From: Locusta migratoria
Taxonomy: Eukaryota; Arthropoda; Insecta; Orthoptera; Acrididae
Length of the DNA stretch: 64,000 bases
NCBI GenBank assembly: GCA_026315105.1
Contig: CM048744.1
Coordinates: forward strand, 344,995,668 to 345,059,667
Direction: 5' to 3'
The position numbers were made by a program, and so were the translations under genes. Under the pieces are notes generated by a model. It saw only the letters and a program-made list of their open reading frames with translations. It did not search any database and had not been told where the DNA came from. Each line of letters starts with the position of its first letter. The stretch's first letter is position 1. Shown here piece by piece: positions 1 through 10,315 of the stretch.

Positions 1-600
1 AACCACCTTATAACAGAATTACACTTACTTTAAAGCTGGGTACAGCACTCCAAAGTTATCTTCGTACACGAAAACACACTCACAAAACAGAAAATGCGCG
101 GTCACTTTCATACACAAACTTGCAGCGGTACAATATGGCGTAACGACCCCTTTGTCGTCACAGCCAACACTTCTGTGACCATTACTGATGCTGAGTCACG
201 TGGCAAGTATGAGAAACACCACTTGTCCGATATAAGCCGCCGTCCGATACTAACCGACCTTCCCCTATGTTACCCTATGGTGACACTACTGACATAACAT
301 GCTTTTTGTGAGGATGCAAGTATTGTAATCACACCTGACTAACGAGAATTAACTGCTGAAACTGTAAATAATTTACTGCATAAAGTCATCAAGTGGTTCT
401 CTGCAAATAGACTCTCGTAAAATTTCGATAAATCACAGTATATACAGTTCTGTACAGTAAATGGCATTCATATCCATAGACTTTGAACACAATTCAGTAG
501 CTAAGGTAATATATTCTAAATTTTTTGGTTTGTGCATTGATGAGAGATTGCATTTGAGGAAATACATTGATGAACTACCGAAACGTTTGAGTTCAGCTAT
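1..600. other. Unannotated AT-rich stretch
   Basis: I see no gene, RNA or recognisable repeat here. A 67-codon reading frame at 94-297 has no recognisable composition or motif and is treated as chance. Confidence 0.5.
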
Positions 601-683
601 TTATGCTGTTAGTGTCAATGCAAACACCTTCAGAATTTGAAAGAGTGTATGCAGTCAACATTGTGCAAAAGCTTTCTCCAGAT

Positions 684-830
684 GGCAAAACGTCATTTTT
701 TCGGATGAATCCAGGTTCTGTTTACAGCATCATGATGGTCGCATCCGTGTTTGGCGACATCGCGGTGAACGCACACTGGAAGCGTGTATTGGTCATCGCC
801 ATACTGGCGTATCGGCAGCAGGATTTGTGC
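684..830 (+). pseudogene. Tc1/mariner-type transposase fragment
   Basis: Read from 684, the frame gives a stretch beginning WQNVIFSDESRFCL followed by DGRIRVWRHRGERTLEACI. This matches the part of Tc1-family transposases around the second catalytic aspartate (the F-S-D-E-S-R-F signature). Only about 48 codons survive and no terminal inverted repeats are visible nearby. The copy is interrupted at its 3' end by a tRNA-like sequence. It is a dead relic of a DNA transposon whose intact protein would be about 340 residues. Confidence 0.75.
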
Positions 831-903
831 GCCTCTGTAGTACAGTGGTAGAGTGCCAGACTGCAAATCAAAAGGCCGCTGCTTCGATCCCCGCCAGGTC
901 CTA
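831..903 (+). repeat. tRNA-Cys-like pseudo-tRNA
   Basis: The sequence contains a B-box-like ggttcgatc-type element (here gcttcgatccc) and an A-box-like cagtggtagagtg. A GCA triplet sits at the anticodon position, as in tRNA-Cys. The outer bases do not form a convincing seven-pair acceptor stem, so I call it a pseudo-tRNA or SINE head rather than a functional tRNA. Confidence 0.5.
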
Positions 904-1095
904 GGATTATTATCTGTCACGTCCTTAGCCATATTTTACAACTGGGGCAATGACGCCATAGTAAAGAATTTACGCAAAATGAAGTGTAATACAGATGCAT
1001 ACATTTTGTGAAATGGGTACTTGCAGGATGTAAGATGTAGAGAATGTAGGTGTCAAAATCTATATTTTTGTCTTTTGCTGTGTCTTAATCAAGTC

Positions 1096-1696
1096 TAAAT
1101 TATAGAATCCAAGAGTCAACACAGTTTCAGCCGACCAGTTGCATAAAATAGTTTACATCTATAAACCTTTACCCAGGTTTCGTCAAAATTAATTTTGCCT
1201 TCTTCAGAAGGATACAATAAAGCTCACATTAAAAAAGTTGTTAAAATGTGGCTGACTCCATGTCAATAGATTAAAATTTCAAAATTTAAAAACAAAGTCA
1301 CATTATAAAATTTTGGAGCATGTCCACACATAGGTCAAGTGAGCACTGCGTACTGGCAAAGGCGATACAGCCCTTTTTCTATCGCCTTTGCCAGTACGCA
1401 GCGCTCACTTGACCTATGTGTGGATATGTTCCAAAATTTTATAATGTGACTTTGTTTTTAAATTTTGAAATTTTAATCTATTGACATGGAGTCAGCCACA
1501 TTTTAACAACTTTTTTAATGTGAGCTTTATTGTATCCTTCTGAAGAAGGCGAAATTAATTTTGACGAAACCTGGGTAAAGGTTTATAGATGTAAACTATT
1601 TTATGCAACTGGTCGGCTGAAACTGTGTTGACTCTTGGATTGTTGTCCCACCGTTGCTGAATTGCAGCCATGTTTAAAATTTTAAATTATAGAATC
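1096..1696 (+). mobile_element. Fold-back element E1 with hammerhead-like cores (Penelope-like, non-autonomous)
   Basis: Two nearly perfect inverted arms, 1106-1367 and 1380-1641, surround a 12-bp spacer. The whole is flanked by a 14-bp direct repeat, taaattatagaatc, at 1096-1109 and 1683-1696, which I read as the target-site duplication. About 42 bp (1641-1682) extend beyond the right arm only. Each arm carries CTGAAGA, a hairpin-forming stretch, then GAAAC: 1540-1570 on plus, and the mirror copy at 1177-1207 on minus. That is the hammerhead ribozyme core (CUGANGA, stem II, GAAA). Stems I and III are not obvious. Inverted terminal repeats with hammerheads and a one-sided tail are known from Penelope-like elements; the assignment is inferred. 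No coding capacity is present. Confidence 0.65.
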
Positions 1697-2235
1697 TATT
1701 TACATTTCAAGTTAACATCGACATGTACTTGAAACCTTCTAAATGTCATACAAAAGAGTGATAAGTATAAATTACAACAGTTGTAACACTTATTTACTGC
1801 TACTCATTGATCGTGTAAGTGTATCCTTGATGTTTCAAATACATAACGTCATTACCCCGGAACCCAGGGTAATGGCGCCACTGGGTACATTTTCACAAAA
1901 TATTTTTTAACAATAAAACTTAACAAGGTTCATGGCTGAAAAAAATTATAATAAAGTAGTATTAGCTGGTGAAGCCGTAGTATTATTCTGTACGAAAAAG
2001 ACACTTTTAATAAGGTAAAAAACTGGTTTCACTTAACGTGGCGCCATTCCCCTGGTCTCTCCTGTATGTTATTTGTCTGAAGGCTTGCGATTTTTACGAT
2101 TACCGACAAGTGATCACTTGTGCCAGATGTGGTAGTGCGGAAGGTATTTCTAATTTACTAATCTCTACAGAGAATATTTTTGCTCTGAAAATTGGGCTTA
2201 TTCTGTATGTAACGTTAAAATAATTTACGGGAATA
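1697..2235. other. Unannotated stretch
   Basis: AT-rich sequence without a recognisable gene or repeat. Confidence 0.5.
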
Positions 2236-2305
2236 CAGTTCGACAACGTCTTCGACATCAGCCGGTATTTCGGCAGGTGAACGCCTTTGATTTTCAAGGT
2301 ATACC
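2236..2305 (-). repeat. Degenerate fragment of the E2 fold-back family
   Basis: The run gacaacgtc...tatttcggcagg followed by ttttcaagg resembles the left arm of the fold-back element at 16.7 kb (gacaaccgccgatatttcgg...ctcaaggc). Stem II of the hammerhead-like core is disrupted here. No inverted partner is present, so this is a single decayed arm. Confidence 0.45.
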
Positions 2306-2408
2306 AGAAATGATTGCTCCTCATGTCTACAATCTTTTTCAATAATGCTTTATCCTTTTACCAACTATTCACAAAATTTTCCAAATTCTTAGAAAAATCG
2401 TAAGTTTG

Positions 2409-2521
2409 TTTTATTGGGGGGGGGGGGGGTGGCGGCGGCGTCACAGCTGTGGAACTTGTTAACTGTGTGGGGAATCGCAATATAGCTCTGGCTCCTAACG
2501 TCCCCCTCCCCCCCCCCCCCT
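2409..2521. repeat. Poly-G and poly-C tracts
   Basis: A run of G (about 14) followed by a GGC-rich stretch at about 2416-2440, and a run of C at about 2500-2520. These are simple low-complexity tracts in otherwise AT-rich DNA. Confidence 0.8.
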
Positions 2522-2544
2522 ACAGGAAAAATTTATCTACGTCC

Positions 2545-3130
2545 CTGGACGCCTAGACACCATGCAGCAGAGTACATATGGGCCCAACGGCTTGCTGAAT
2601 AGACTCGACTCAAGTACTATTCACAAATGAGGCTCCCGTCTGCCTTCAACCAGACAATCGTCGGAGACGTTATTGGAGGCATCCTGGTCAGCCTGGACCT
2701 CTTAGAAACTGTCCAGAGTGTACAGCAAGGTTCATTGATGTTTTGGGGTGTCATCATGTGGGACCACTTTACCCACTGCTTGTCGTAGAAGGCAATCAAA
2801 CGGCTATACGAAACAGCAATGACATCCTCCAACTTACTGAGCAACCACTCCGGCAGCATTTCGATGAGGGATTCGTCTTAATTGACGACAATTCTCGAGC
2901 ACATCTTGTAAATGCGTTCCTTCATACGAGGTTGCAGTGGCCAGCATCTTCTACAGACATGACCAGTATCGGCATGTCTGGCATACATTGAAAGGGATGT
3001 TTTAGGACTAACGACCCATTAACCCATCGCTGAATCGCCATTGAAGCACGTCTGAACCAACAGTCCCTTGATGATCTAGTGGACAGTATGCCACGACGAA
3101 TACATCAGAGCAAGAGGACGTGTTACCTGG
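2545..3130 (+). pseudogene. Tc1-like transposase relic
   Basis: Broken frames spell out a Tc1-family transposase core. An F-T-N-E-A-R-F-C-like stretch lies near 2622, followed by CHHVGPLYPLLVVEGN (the usual W-G-x-I-x-x-x-G region) from 2743. Then comes FVLIDDNSRAHLVNAFL, which corresponds to the second catalytic Asp motif (usually QDNARPH), and a degenerate proline/aspartate region (WPASSTDM) where the third catalytic residue should lie. Several stops and frameshifts are present and the catalytic region is altered, so it is inactive. It belongs to a different copy, probably a different lineage, from the fragment at 684. Confidence 0.7.
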
Positions 3131-3329
3131 TATTCGGGACACTGGTGTATGATGGAACACAAAAATCGGAATGTATACGTTATTGTCGTACAACTTACCA
3201 ATTTCTGTTTTCATGAGCAATAAAGGGAACCGAAATGTTGTTATTGTTTCTCTTCCATTTTTAAGTGAAGCGCATGACACCCGAAAGTGATGGTGATGCA
3301 ACACTTTTTATGTGTAGATGAACCATTTA

Positions 3330-6183
3330 TCCCAAAATTCTCCCAAATAAACCGAAGTCTATAATCCGTCTTCTCCACCATTGTCCTTACATGCTCGCTC
3401 CATTTTATATCGCTCTGCAGCATGAAAGACAATCGTCTGTCGTCTCCCATATATTTTTTATAAAATGGAGATTTATTTGATGTCGCTAGATTAGCATTTT
3501 GTTAAAACTAGAACCCCACTCTTTTCGAGGCATGAGGAATAGCATTTTTATTTCATGTTTTAAAATATTAGTTTCTGAAGGTTGATTAATATTGCTAGGG
3601 TTTTGTTATTTTAATAATTTATTATTGTGTTTATCAACGTGGCAATAAGTACGGCTTCTCCGCTACGCCACTGTCCCTGTGAGAATGTGTACTTGTTTTA
3701 CTTTTAAACAGGTGTGAGAGAATATAATGGCTGTCTGAATGTTGGTAGTAACAGCTCGTGTCCCTGGCTCAGAGTCGATAGTTAGTCGTTACCAAACCCT
3801 GCTGCTGATGTTACCAAAGAGGGTTCTACAGCCTTTGGTTACAATCCAGTCGAAGAGCCTTCTCCAGGGTGAGTCTCGCGATCTTCTCTCCCCACCACCA
3901 ATGTTTTCGTGGGTTTTGCCAGTTTCTCGTAGCTTTCCCGCCCCCTGGCCGCTCGGTCTTCACTTTTGTGCTGGGATCGTGGTGAGGTAAGGTTGGATCT
4001 GCTCTTGTATCTGCAGAGATTATAGCGACTCTTGAATATAGATTCATTTTTCGGAATATTTTTTCCGATCGTGCAAGGAAATGTTTCTGGTTTTTCAATC
4101 CAGTGTTTTCCAACAGATAAACGCAGTGTATGTGTTCCTAGTTGCAGTTTGATAACGGCCTGGTATATTCAAACCTTTTGTGATTATGTGGCGGTGTACG
4201 AACTCTATGTAAATTCTTTAGAGTTTTGTGGGGCCCGATTTCTCACTGACGATAGGTTCATTTTTGTGTAGTGCATGTAAAAATCTTTTTTTATCGTTTC
4301 CTTCTGTGAGTGATATGTGTTCCACGTGGTCGGTTCTTAGAACAAAGCCTTCAGCGTCCACTATTATTTGTTCCATGCCCATCAGGCAAGTAACTATGTG
4401 TGTATCCCTCTGATTTCCACTAACATTTCGAGATCTTCTCTCCCCGCCTATTTTAATTTTGCTGTTACTTCTCCGACCTTGTAGTATGCACTCAGTCTTT
4501 ATCATTAATTCTCTCCAAGCCTTGTACAACCTCCTTCAATAGCTTGCTTATGAAATTATATGTATTTCTAAGGGTTGCAAGCCGTAGTTTTTATTCTCAC
4601 TTTTCCATCTTGTAATTATTTCACTTTTCTGGTTTTTGAGACTGGACTTTTTCCGTCTTTGTGAACGCTCACTATCGCGTGTAACTGCATTTCATTCGCT
4701 TCCTTGTGTAGTTCTAAATTTTTATATGGGTTACATGCCGTAGTTTTTATTTTTCCGACTTTGTAATTATTTCACTTTTCCGCGTTTTGAGACTGGATTT
4801 TTTCCATCTCTGTGAACGCTCCCAATCGCTTGTTACTGCATTTCAGTAGCTTCCTTACGAAATTCTACGTAGTTGCATGCCGTAGTTAATTTTCTATATT
4901 TTTCGGAAATTGAATTTATAGATTTTTATCGTTTTTTCGGAACCACGTGGGTCCGAACTCCGACTTCATGGGTTTACTGCTAATCACCTGAATTCACGCA
5001 ACTTCTCATAAAACCAGTGCCTAGATAGTTTACTCTCAGATTGCAACTTACGAATCCGCCGTGACTTTGTGTAATGAATCCGATTTTTAACCACTTCACT
5101 TCTAGTGAAGTGCGATCATGTAACGTAGCTGTGTGTCGCCGTTACCGCGTTTGCTCGCGGTCTAGTCTAAATTCAACTTAACTTTGCTATACTCACGCAC
5201 TATCTCAAATCAGGCACGACAGACCAGAGCCATTTTCGCAGTTTCATTGTATATTGTGTTGTGTGGTACCTCTGGGTTTGCTGAATTTCGCCTACGATAG
5301 CGGCGCCTGCTTCTGCCTCGTTTCAGCAAGCTGATTTTGGTGAGTTTCGCTGCTGCATCGCGTGTGTGTGTGAGCGAGTGAGTGTTGTTTGTAAATCCTC
5401 CCTCCCCCCCCCCCCGTAGCGTTACATTCTGTGTAATTTATGTTATTTCAATGCTGGGCATCGTCAGTATTAGTTACTGTAAAGGAGATGCATTTTTATT
5501 GTATTACCAAATTGGTTCCCCATTTTGTTTGCGTTCGACCTGAATAAATAAGTTCAGTATAATTTTGACTTGCCTGTAAATGGTAGTTTTGAGCACCGTC
5601 CCCCTTTTATTACATATTGTTTTTCAACACTGCTGAGAACCAGCTCAGATGCAATTTTTTATGTTCACGTTTCGTTGCGCCATAAATTTTTTCCTTAGCC
5701 ACATTTATGAAATAACTTTAATTGTGGTGGCTTGTTTATTAATGCCTGTGTGTAATTTCGTGTGAGATGCTACGTATATTGGCCACTGTGTCGTTAACTT
5801 CCTGTTATTAGAGTAATTTGAACCAAGTCAGTTCTCAATTTGGGCCAGGGAACAAGGTTTTGCAGCATGCAGTAGCCGGTAGTTCACACGGACCTTTGAC
5901 ATTTTGCTAATTTTCCTGCTAAAATAAAGTTTTTTTTTTTTTTAATTTTTTAATTTTTTATTTTTATAACAGTAAACTCTTATCTGGATACCTTCTACCA
6001 GAATTAAACTTTTATTTCGTACAGTGGCCCACTTTTAAGCGTTACGCCTAGATATTTAATTTACGCCACTCTGTCATGTAGCTTACTGCTAATACTGTAT
6101 TCGGACATTATGGGATTGTTTTTCCAACTAATCAGCATCTCCGTACACTTTTCTACATTTAGAGCTAGCTGCCATTCGTCGCG
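3330..6183 (-). pseudogene. CR1-like LINE fragment split by repeat copy A
   Basis: The pieces 3330-3422 and 6041-6183 are consecutive parts of one antisense CR1-like reverse-transcriptase C-terminal region. The first encodes a W-x-E-H-V-R-T stretch, the second continues upstream in the protein. Comparison with the fuller copy at 6.4-8.4 kb shows that the 2.6-kb repeat between them is inserted at the equivalent of position 6793. The LINE piece is old and does not code for an intact protein. Confidence 0.7.
3423..6038 (+). repeat. Dispersed 2.6-kb repeat, copy A
   Basis: This interval matches 30785-33615 throughout its length, from tgaaagac...gtctgtcgtct to the end ...cagtggcccactttta. It has no coding capacity and no evident terminal inverted repeats. 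Length and absence of genes would fit a long solo LTR or a non-autonomous element, but I cannot decide between these. Copy A contains a tandem duplication of about 165 bp (4567-4733 and 4734-4893) that is single in copy B. It lies inside a CR1-like LINE; a 3-bp agc on both sides is the only possible duplication I see. Confidence 0.75.
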
Positions 6184-6403
6184 CCAACTACATCTACATC
6201 TACATCTACATACATACTCCGCAATTCACCGTAAGGTGCGTGGCGGAGGGTACACTGTACCACTACTAGGCGTTTCCTTTCCTATTCCACTCCCAAATGG
6301 AACGAGGAAGAAAAGAATGCCTATATGCCTCCGTACGAGCCCTAGTTTCTCTTGTCTTACGGTGAATTGCGGAGTATGTAAGTAGATGTAAATGTAAGTA
6401 GGC
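6184..6403 (-). repeat. CR1-like LINE 3' end with (tacatc)n tail and short inverted repeat
   Basis: A hexamer repeat (catcta)n at 6190-6212 leads into gcgtggcggagggtacactg, which I recognise as the antisense 3' end of a CR1-like LINE; the 3' ends at 13.6, 43.5 and 45.0 kb finish in the same kind of tagatg repeat. A 21-bp inverted repeat, 6215-6235 and 6356-6376, brackets it, so the segment could form a hairpin. It abuts the reverse-transcriptase relic that follows. Confidence 0.6.
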
Positions 6404-8454
6404 GGCAGCAATATCGTACTACACTCAGTTTCAAATTCCGGCCCTCTAAATTTATATAACAGAAATTCACGAAAAGAACGTCGTCTTTCTTCCAGCGATC
6501 CCCAATTGAGTTGCCGGAGCATTTCCGTGACACTCGCGCATTGGTCGAACTTACCGGTAACAAATCTAGCTGCTCGCCTTTGAACCGCCTCTATGTCTTC
6601 CTTTAAACTGATCTGCTGCGGGTCCCAAACACTTGAGCAATACTCAAGACGTGGTCGTACAAGCGTTTTATACGCGGTCTCCTTTACCGGTGAAGTACAT
6701 CTTCCCAAAATTCTCCCAATAAACCGAAGTCGGCTGTCCGCCTTACTCACAACTGTCCTTACATGCTCGTTCCATTTCATATCGCTCTGCAATGTTACGC
6801 CTAGATATTTGAACGACGCGACAGCATCAAGAAGTTCACTACTAATGCTGTATTCGAACATTATGGAATTGTTTTTCTACTCATGCGCATCACCTTACAT
6901 TTTTCTACATTGAGAGCTAGCTGCCATTATCGCACCAACTAGAAATTTTGTCTAAGTCATCCTGTATGCTATTACAGTCAGTTACAGATGACACCCTCCC
7001 ATACACCACAGCATTATCAGCAAACAGCCACAAATTACAACTTACTCTGTCCATCAAATCATGTATATAGATAGAAAATAATAGCTGTCCTATCACACTC
7101 CCCTGGGGCACGCCTGACGATACACTCGTCTCTGATGAACACTCGCCGTCGAGAACAACGTACTGCGTTCAATTACTTAGGAAGTCACAAATCTGTGAAC
7201 CTATTCCATAAGCTCGTCTCTTCGTTAGCAGTCTGCAGTGTGGCACCGCGTCGAACGCCTTTTTGAAGTCGAGAAAAACACAATCCGCCTGTTTCTCTTC
7301 ATCTATGGCTCGCAAGATGTCATGCGTGAAAAGGGTAAGTTGAGTTTCACATGAACGATGTTTCCTAAACCCGTGCTGATTCATACAAAGAAGCTTTTCC
7401 GTTTTCCGTTTTCCGTTTCGAACTGAGAATATGCTCAAAAATTCTATATGAAACTGATGTCAACGATATTGGCCTGTAATTGTGGGTCAGTTCTCTTTCC
7501 TTTCTTATAAACGGGAGTCACCTGCGCTTTTTTCCAATTACTAGGAACTTTGCGTTGAATTAAAGATTAACGATAAATGCAAGCTAAGTAGGGGGCCAAT
7601 ACCGGAGAATAGTCTTTGTAAAACCGAACTGGTATTCCATCCGGACCAGCAGACTTTTTCGTATTTAGCTCTCTCAGCTGCTTCTCTACACCGGAAATTC
7701 CTATTGGTATGTCCCCCATTTTGGAATTAGTACGTTGATCAAATGATGATAGTACATTTGTGCGGTCCTCCTGCGTGAAAGATTTCTTAAATGTTAAATT
7801 TAGAACTTCAGCTTTCCGTTTGCTTTCTTCTATTATTGCCCCGAAATGATCAACGAGTGACTGGACAGTGGGCTTTGATACGCTTATCGGATTTTATATA
7901 GGACCAGAATTTTTTCGGGTTCTCGGAAAGATCTTTTGCTAAGGCATGCCTGTGATAATTATTGTACGCTTCGCGCATCGATCTTTTTATAGACGCACGA
8001 ATCTCTACTAACTTTTGCCTGTCATCATTTGCGTGTTCTTTTTTGAACCGAGAATGCAACAGCCTTTGATTTCTCAGCAGCTTTCTAACATTATTATTAT
8101 ACCACGGTGTATCTTTTCCATCCTTAATCGTCTTTACTGGTACATATTTCTCTAACCCTTTATTTACAATGCTCTTAAATTTAGTCCACAATTCCTCTAC
8201 ATCCATAGTCCCGGAATTAAACGATGCCCATTCATTTTCTAAGTGCGATCGTAACATTTGCTTGTCGGCTCTTCCCAACAAAAACACGCTCCTAGCCTTC
8301 TTGATTGGTTTATGAACTTTGGTCACCATCGACGCTATGACGATTATCATGATCACTAATTCCTGTCTCTACACAGGCATCGTTAATAAGGTCAGGCCTG
8401 TTTGTGGCTATAAGGTATAGAATATTTCCATTGCGCGTGGGTTGCCGGTTTAAC
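6404..8454 (-). pseudogene. CR1-like LINE ORF2 relic (endonuclease C-terminus, RT)
   Basis: Read on the minus strand from 8454 down, the order is: the end of an apurinic-type endonuclease (a T-G-I-S-D-H motif near 8350), a linker with W-Y-N-N-N-V-R-K-L-L, and reverse transcriptase blocks. The RT blocks are HGFRKHRSCETQL and FLDFKKAFDAVPH (7169-7400), MPQGSVIGQLLFSIYI (7111 down), and a catalytic box FADN where FADD is expected. After these come the C-terminal YLGVTLQSDMKW, LEYCSSVWDP and VQRRAARFV blocks (6861 down). Several frameshifts and stops separate these pieces and the catalytic aspartate is replaced, so it is inactive. The family is CR1-like by these C-terminal motifs. Confidence 0.8.
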
Positions 8455-8890
8455 TGCTCAAGACAGTTTGTCTAAGTTATCCTGCAGCCTACCATCAATG
8501 ACGACACCTTCCCTCTCACCATAGCTGTTGATTGCTACTCACTTTGTCCGTCAGATCATTTATGTAAATAGAAAGTAATAAAAGCTTGCCTGGCGAACGC
8601 CTGACGATACACTCGCCTCTGATGAACACTCGCCGTGGATGAAAGTGTACTGGGTCCTATTACTTGAGAGGAAGTCGAGCCACTCAAATATCTGCTTACC
8701 TACTTCATATCCTGGCACGTTTGTTAGCAGAGTGTCGCCGTGTGACTTTCAAACAATCAAGGAATATGCAGTCTGGCCCTTGCCAATGAGCCGTGTCTCG
8801 CAAGATGTGAGGAAAGGGCAAGCTGAGTTTCACAGAAGCGGTGTTTTCTAAAGCCATGATGATGCATGAACAGAAGCTTTTGCGCCTCAA
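8455..8890 (-). pseudogene. Second, more decayed CR1-like RT fragment
   Basis: The sequence repeats, at lower identity, the segment at about 6945-7400 (compare tgtctaagttatcctgcag with tgtctaagtcatcctgtat, and tgatgaacactcgccg in both). It is therefore a second antisense copy of the same RT region placed directly behind the first. Reading frames are closed by many stops. Confidence 0.7.
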
Positions 8891-9219
8891 GAAAATGTCT
8901 TACATTACAAATACAACAAAATACTGTAGTTGAGGAGACCTGGACGTAACGGGCTGCATTTTAATAGCTCGCTTTCGGTGCACATTACTCTTGATCTACA
9001 ACGCGGAGGAAGTTGCGATTTTGTACCAACACTGAATGTCATTATCTCAAGCAGTAACAGTAAATTTATTGCAGATATCTATTATAGTTTGAGAATTATA
9101 ATATTTTGCCTAATATATATTTTTCTAATATATGCTCACATTCTGGAAAAATTTTCTGGTGGATCGTCAGTCTAATAGCATTTCGACTGTGACAGGTTTC
9201 TGTCAACATTCGTAGGAAA
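8891..9219. other. Unannotated stretch
   Basis: Nothing recognisable; AT-rich. Confidence 0.5.
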
Positions 9220-9430
9220 ACATTATGCATAAATGTTCAAATGTTTGTTAAGCTTATGGGACTTACCTGTGGGGTCATCAGTCCCTGAACTTACAAACTA
9301 CTTATGAACTACCTTATACTAAAGACTGCACAAACATCCATGCCCGAGGGAGGATTCGAACCCCCGACAGGGAACGGCCTCGCCCGTTGGAGCATAGCGT
9401 CAATGCGCTCCGCCACGGCACACATTATGC
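9220..9430 (-). mobile_element. tRNA-derived SINE with TSD
   Basis: The body 9229-9421 is flanked by acattatgc at 9220-9228 and 9422-9430. On the minus strand it starts with a tRNA-like head containing a B box (ggttcgaatcc type) and ends in a characteristic ttcaaatgttt tail. A central ggtcatcagtcc-type block is shared by all copies of this family in the window. Confidence 0.85.
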
Positions 9431-9713
9431 CTTTTGTTTTGTAGTTTGGAGTCTATCTGAGGAAACACAAGAACCCTTATTACACTTCGTTACTATTTCG
9501 TCTCAGAATTACCGTTGAAATGATATACAGAATGACAAACATTCTGTATTAGGCAGAATACAAAGATACTGGCCCATTCTTCAATTGGGAGAAATTTGGT
9601 GAACATAGCTAAAACCATTATGAAGATATTTGTACCTAAAATTCTGAAAAATGTAGTTTCGAGTAAATGAGAAAAGAATGTACACACTGTTTTTGTCTAA
9701 CCTTATGTCTCTT

Positions 9714-10230
9714 TCAGAACATTCCAGTGGCATAATCTTGCTGGGCAGGCGCTTCTTTATCCTCTGCAGACTTTTTAAGGAATCTTTTCCTTACTCTGGA
9801 CTCTTTAGTGGTGACTTTCGCAGCGTTTTCAGCTTCAACTAATCGCTGACGATCTATGGCAGTCAGAGCAGCTATCATATTATTTCCTAGTTGGATGCCT
9901 AATTTGTCCATTACTTTTGTCCTGCTAATTACACCATCATTGAAACAGATAACAGCTTCCATCACACCTCTTTTGTGTACTGTCCATGCAACATACACTG
10001 TTTTCGGTACTCGCTGCCACACGCAGCTGTTGAAACTCTCATTAGGATTTTGTGTACGGCCATGTAGACATTTTCTAAGTAATTTTTTATATGCAAGGTC
10101 CCTGTATATTGGCTTTATTGTTTCCATGACAGTGACAAGCATGAAATGTTCATGGCGATGTTCCTTGCCTGAAGCATCAGTTTGGCCAGCATGCAGACAT
10201 TTGTTCAAAGGGTGTTTAAGACTATAATAA
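9714..10230 (-). pseudogene. Mutator-like transposase, C-terminal fragment
   Basis: A 164-codon frame contains YRDLAYKKLLRKCLHGRTQN followed by PNESFNSCVWQRVPKTVYV. The block C-L-H-G-x-T-Q-N-P-N-E-S-x-N-x-x-x-W-x-R-x-P-K is a hallmark I recognise from arthropod Mutator-like transposases, where it follows the catalytic core. This is only roughly the C-terminal third of such a protein, followed by a Lys/Arg-rich end. The N-terminal zinc-binding and catalytic parts are absent upstream (above 10230), where a TIR element begins. It is read as a truncated domesticated-looking or simply dead fragment; no promoter or splice structure supports a host gene. Confidence 0.6.
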
Positions 10231-10315
10231 CTACTTAAAAGTTAATAAACCATAATTCTCGTCCACGTCCACTTAAACCATTTTCCAATTCATTACCATT
10301 CATTCATGCAATATA

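Noticed and set aside
831..903. Functional tRNA-Cys gene
   Set aside because: The acceptor stem does not pair and the 3' end lacks a terminator-like T run; treated as pseudo-tRNA.
5640..5690. Hammerhead-like core in repeat copy A (cgtttcgttgcgcc)
   Set aside because: There is no CTGATGA-like box at the right distance and no stem II pairing.
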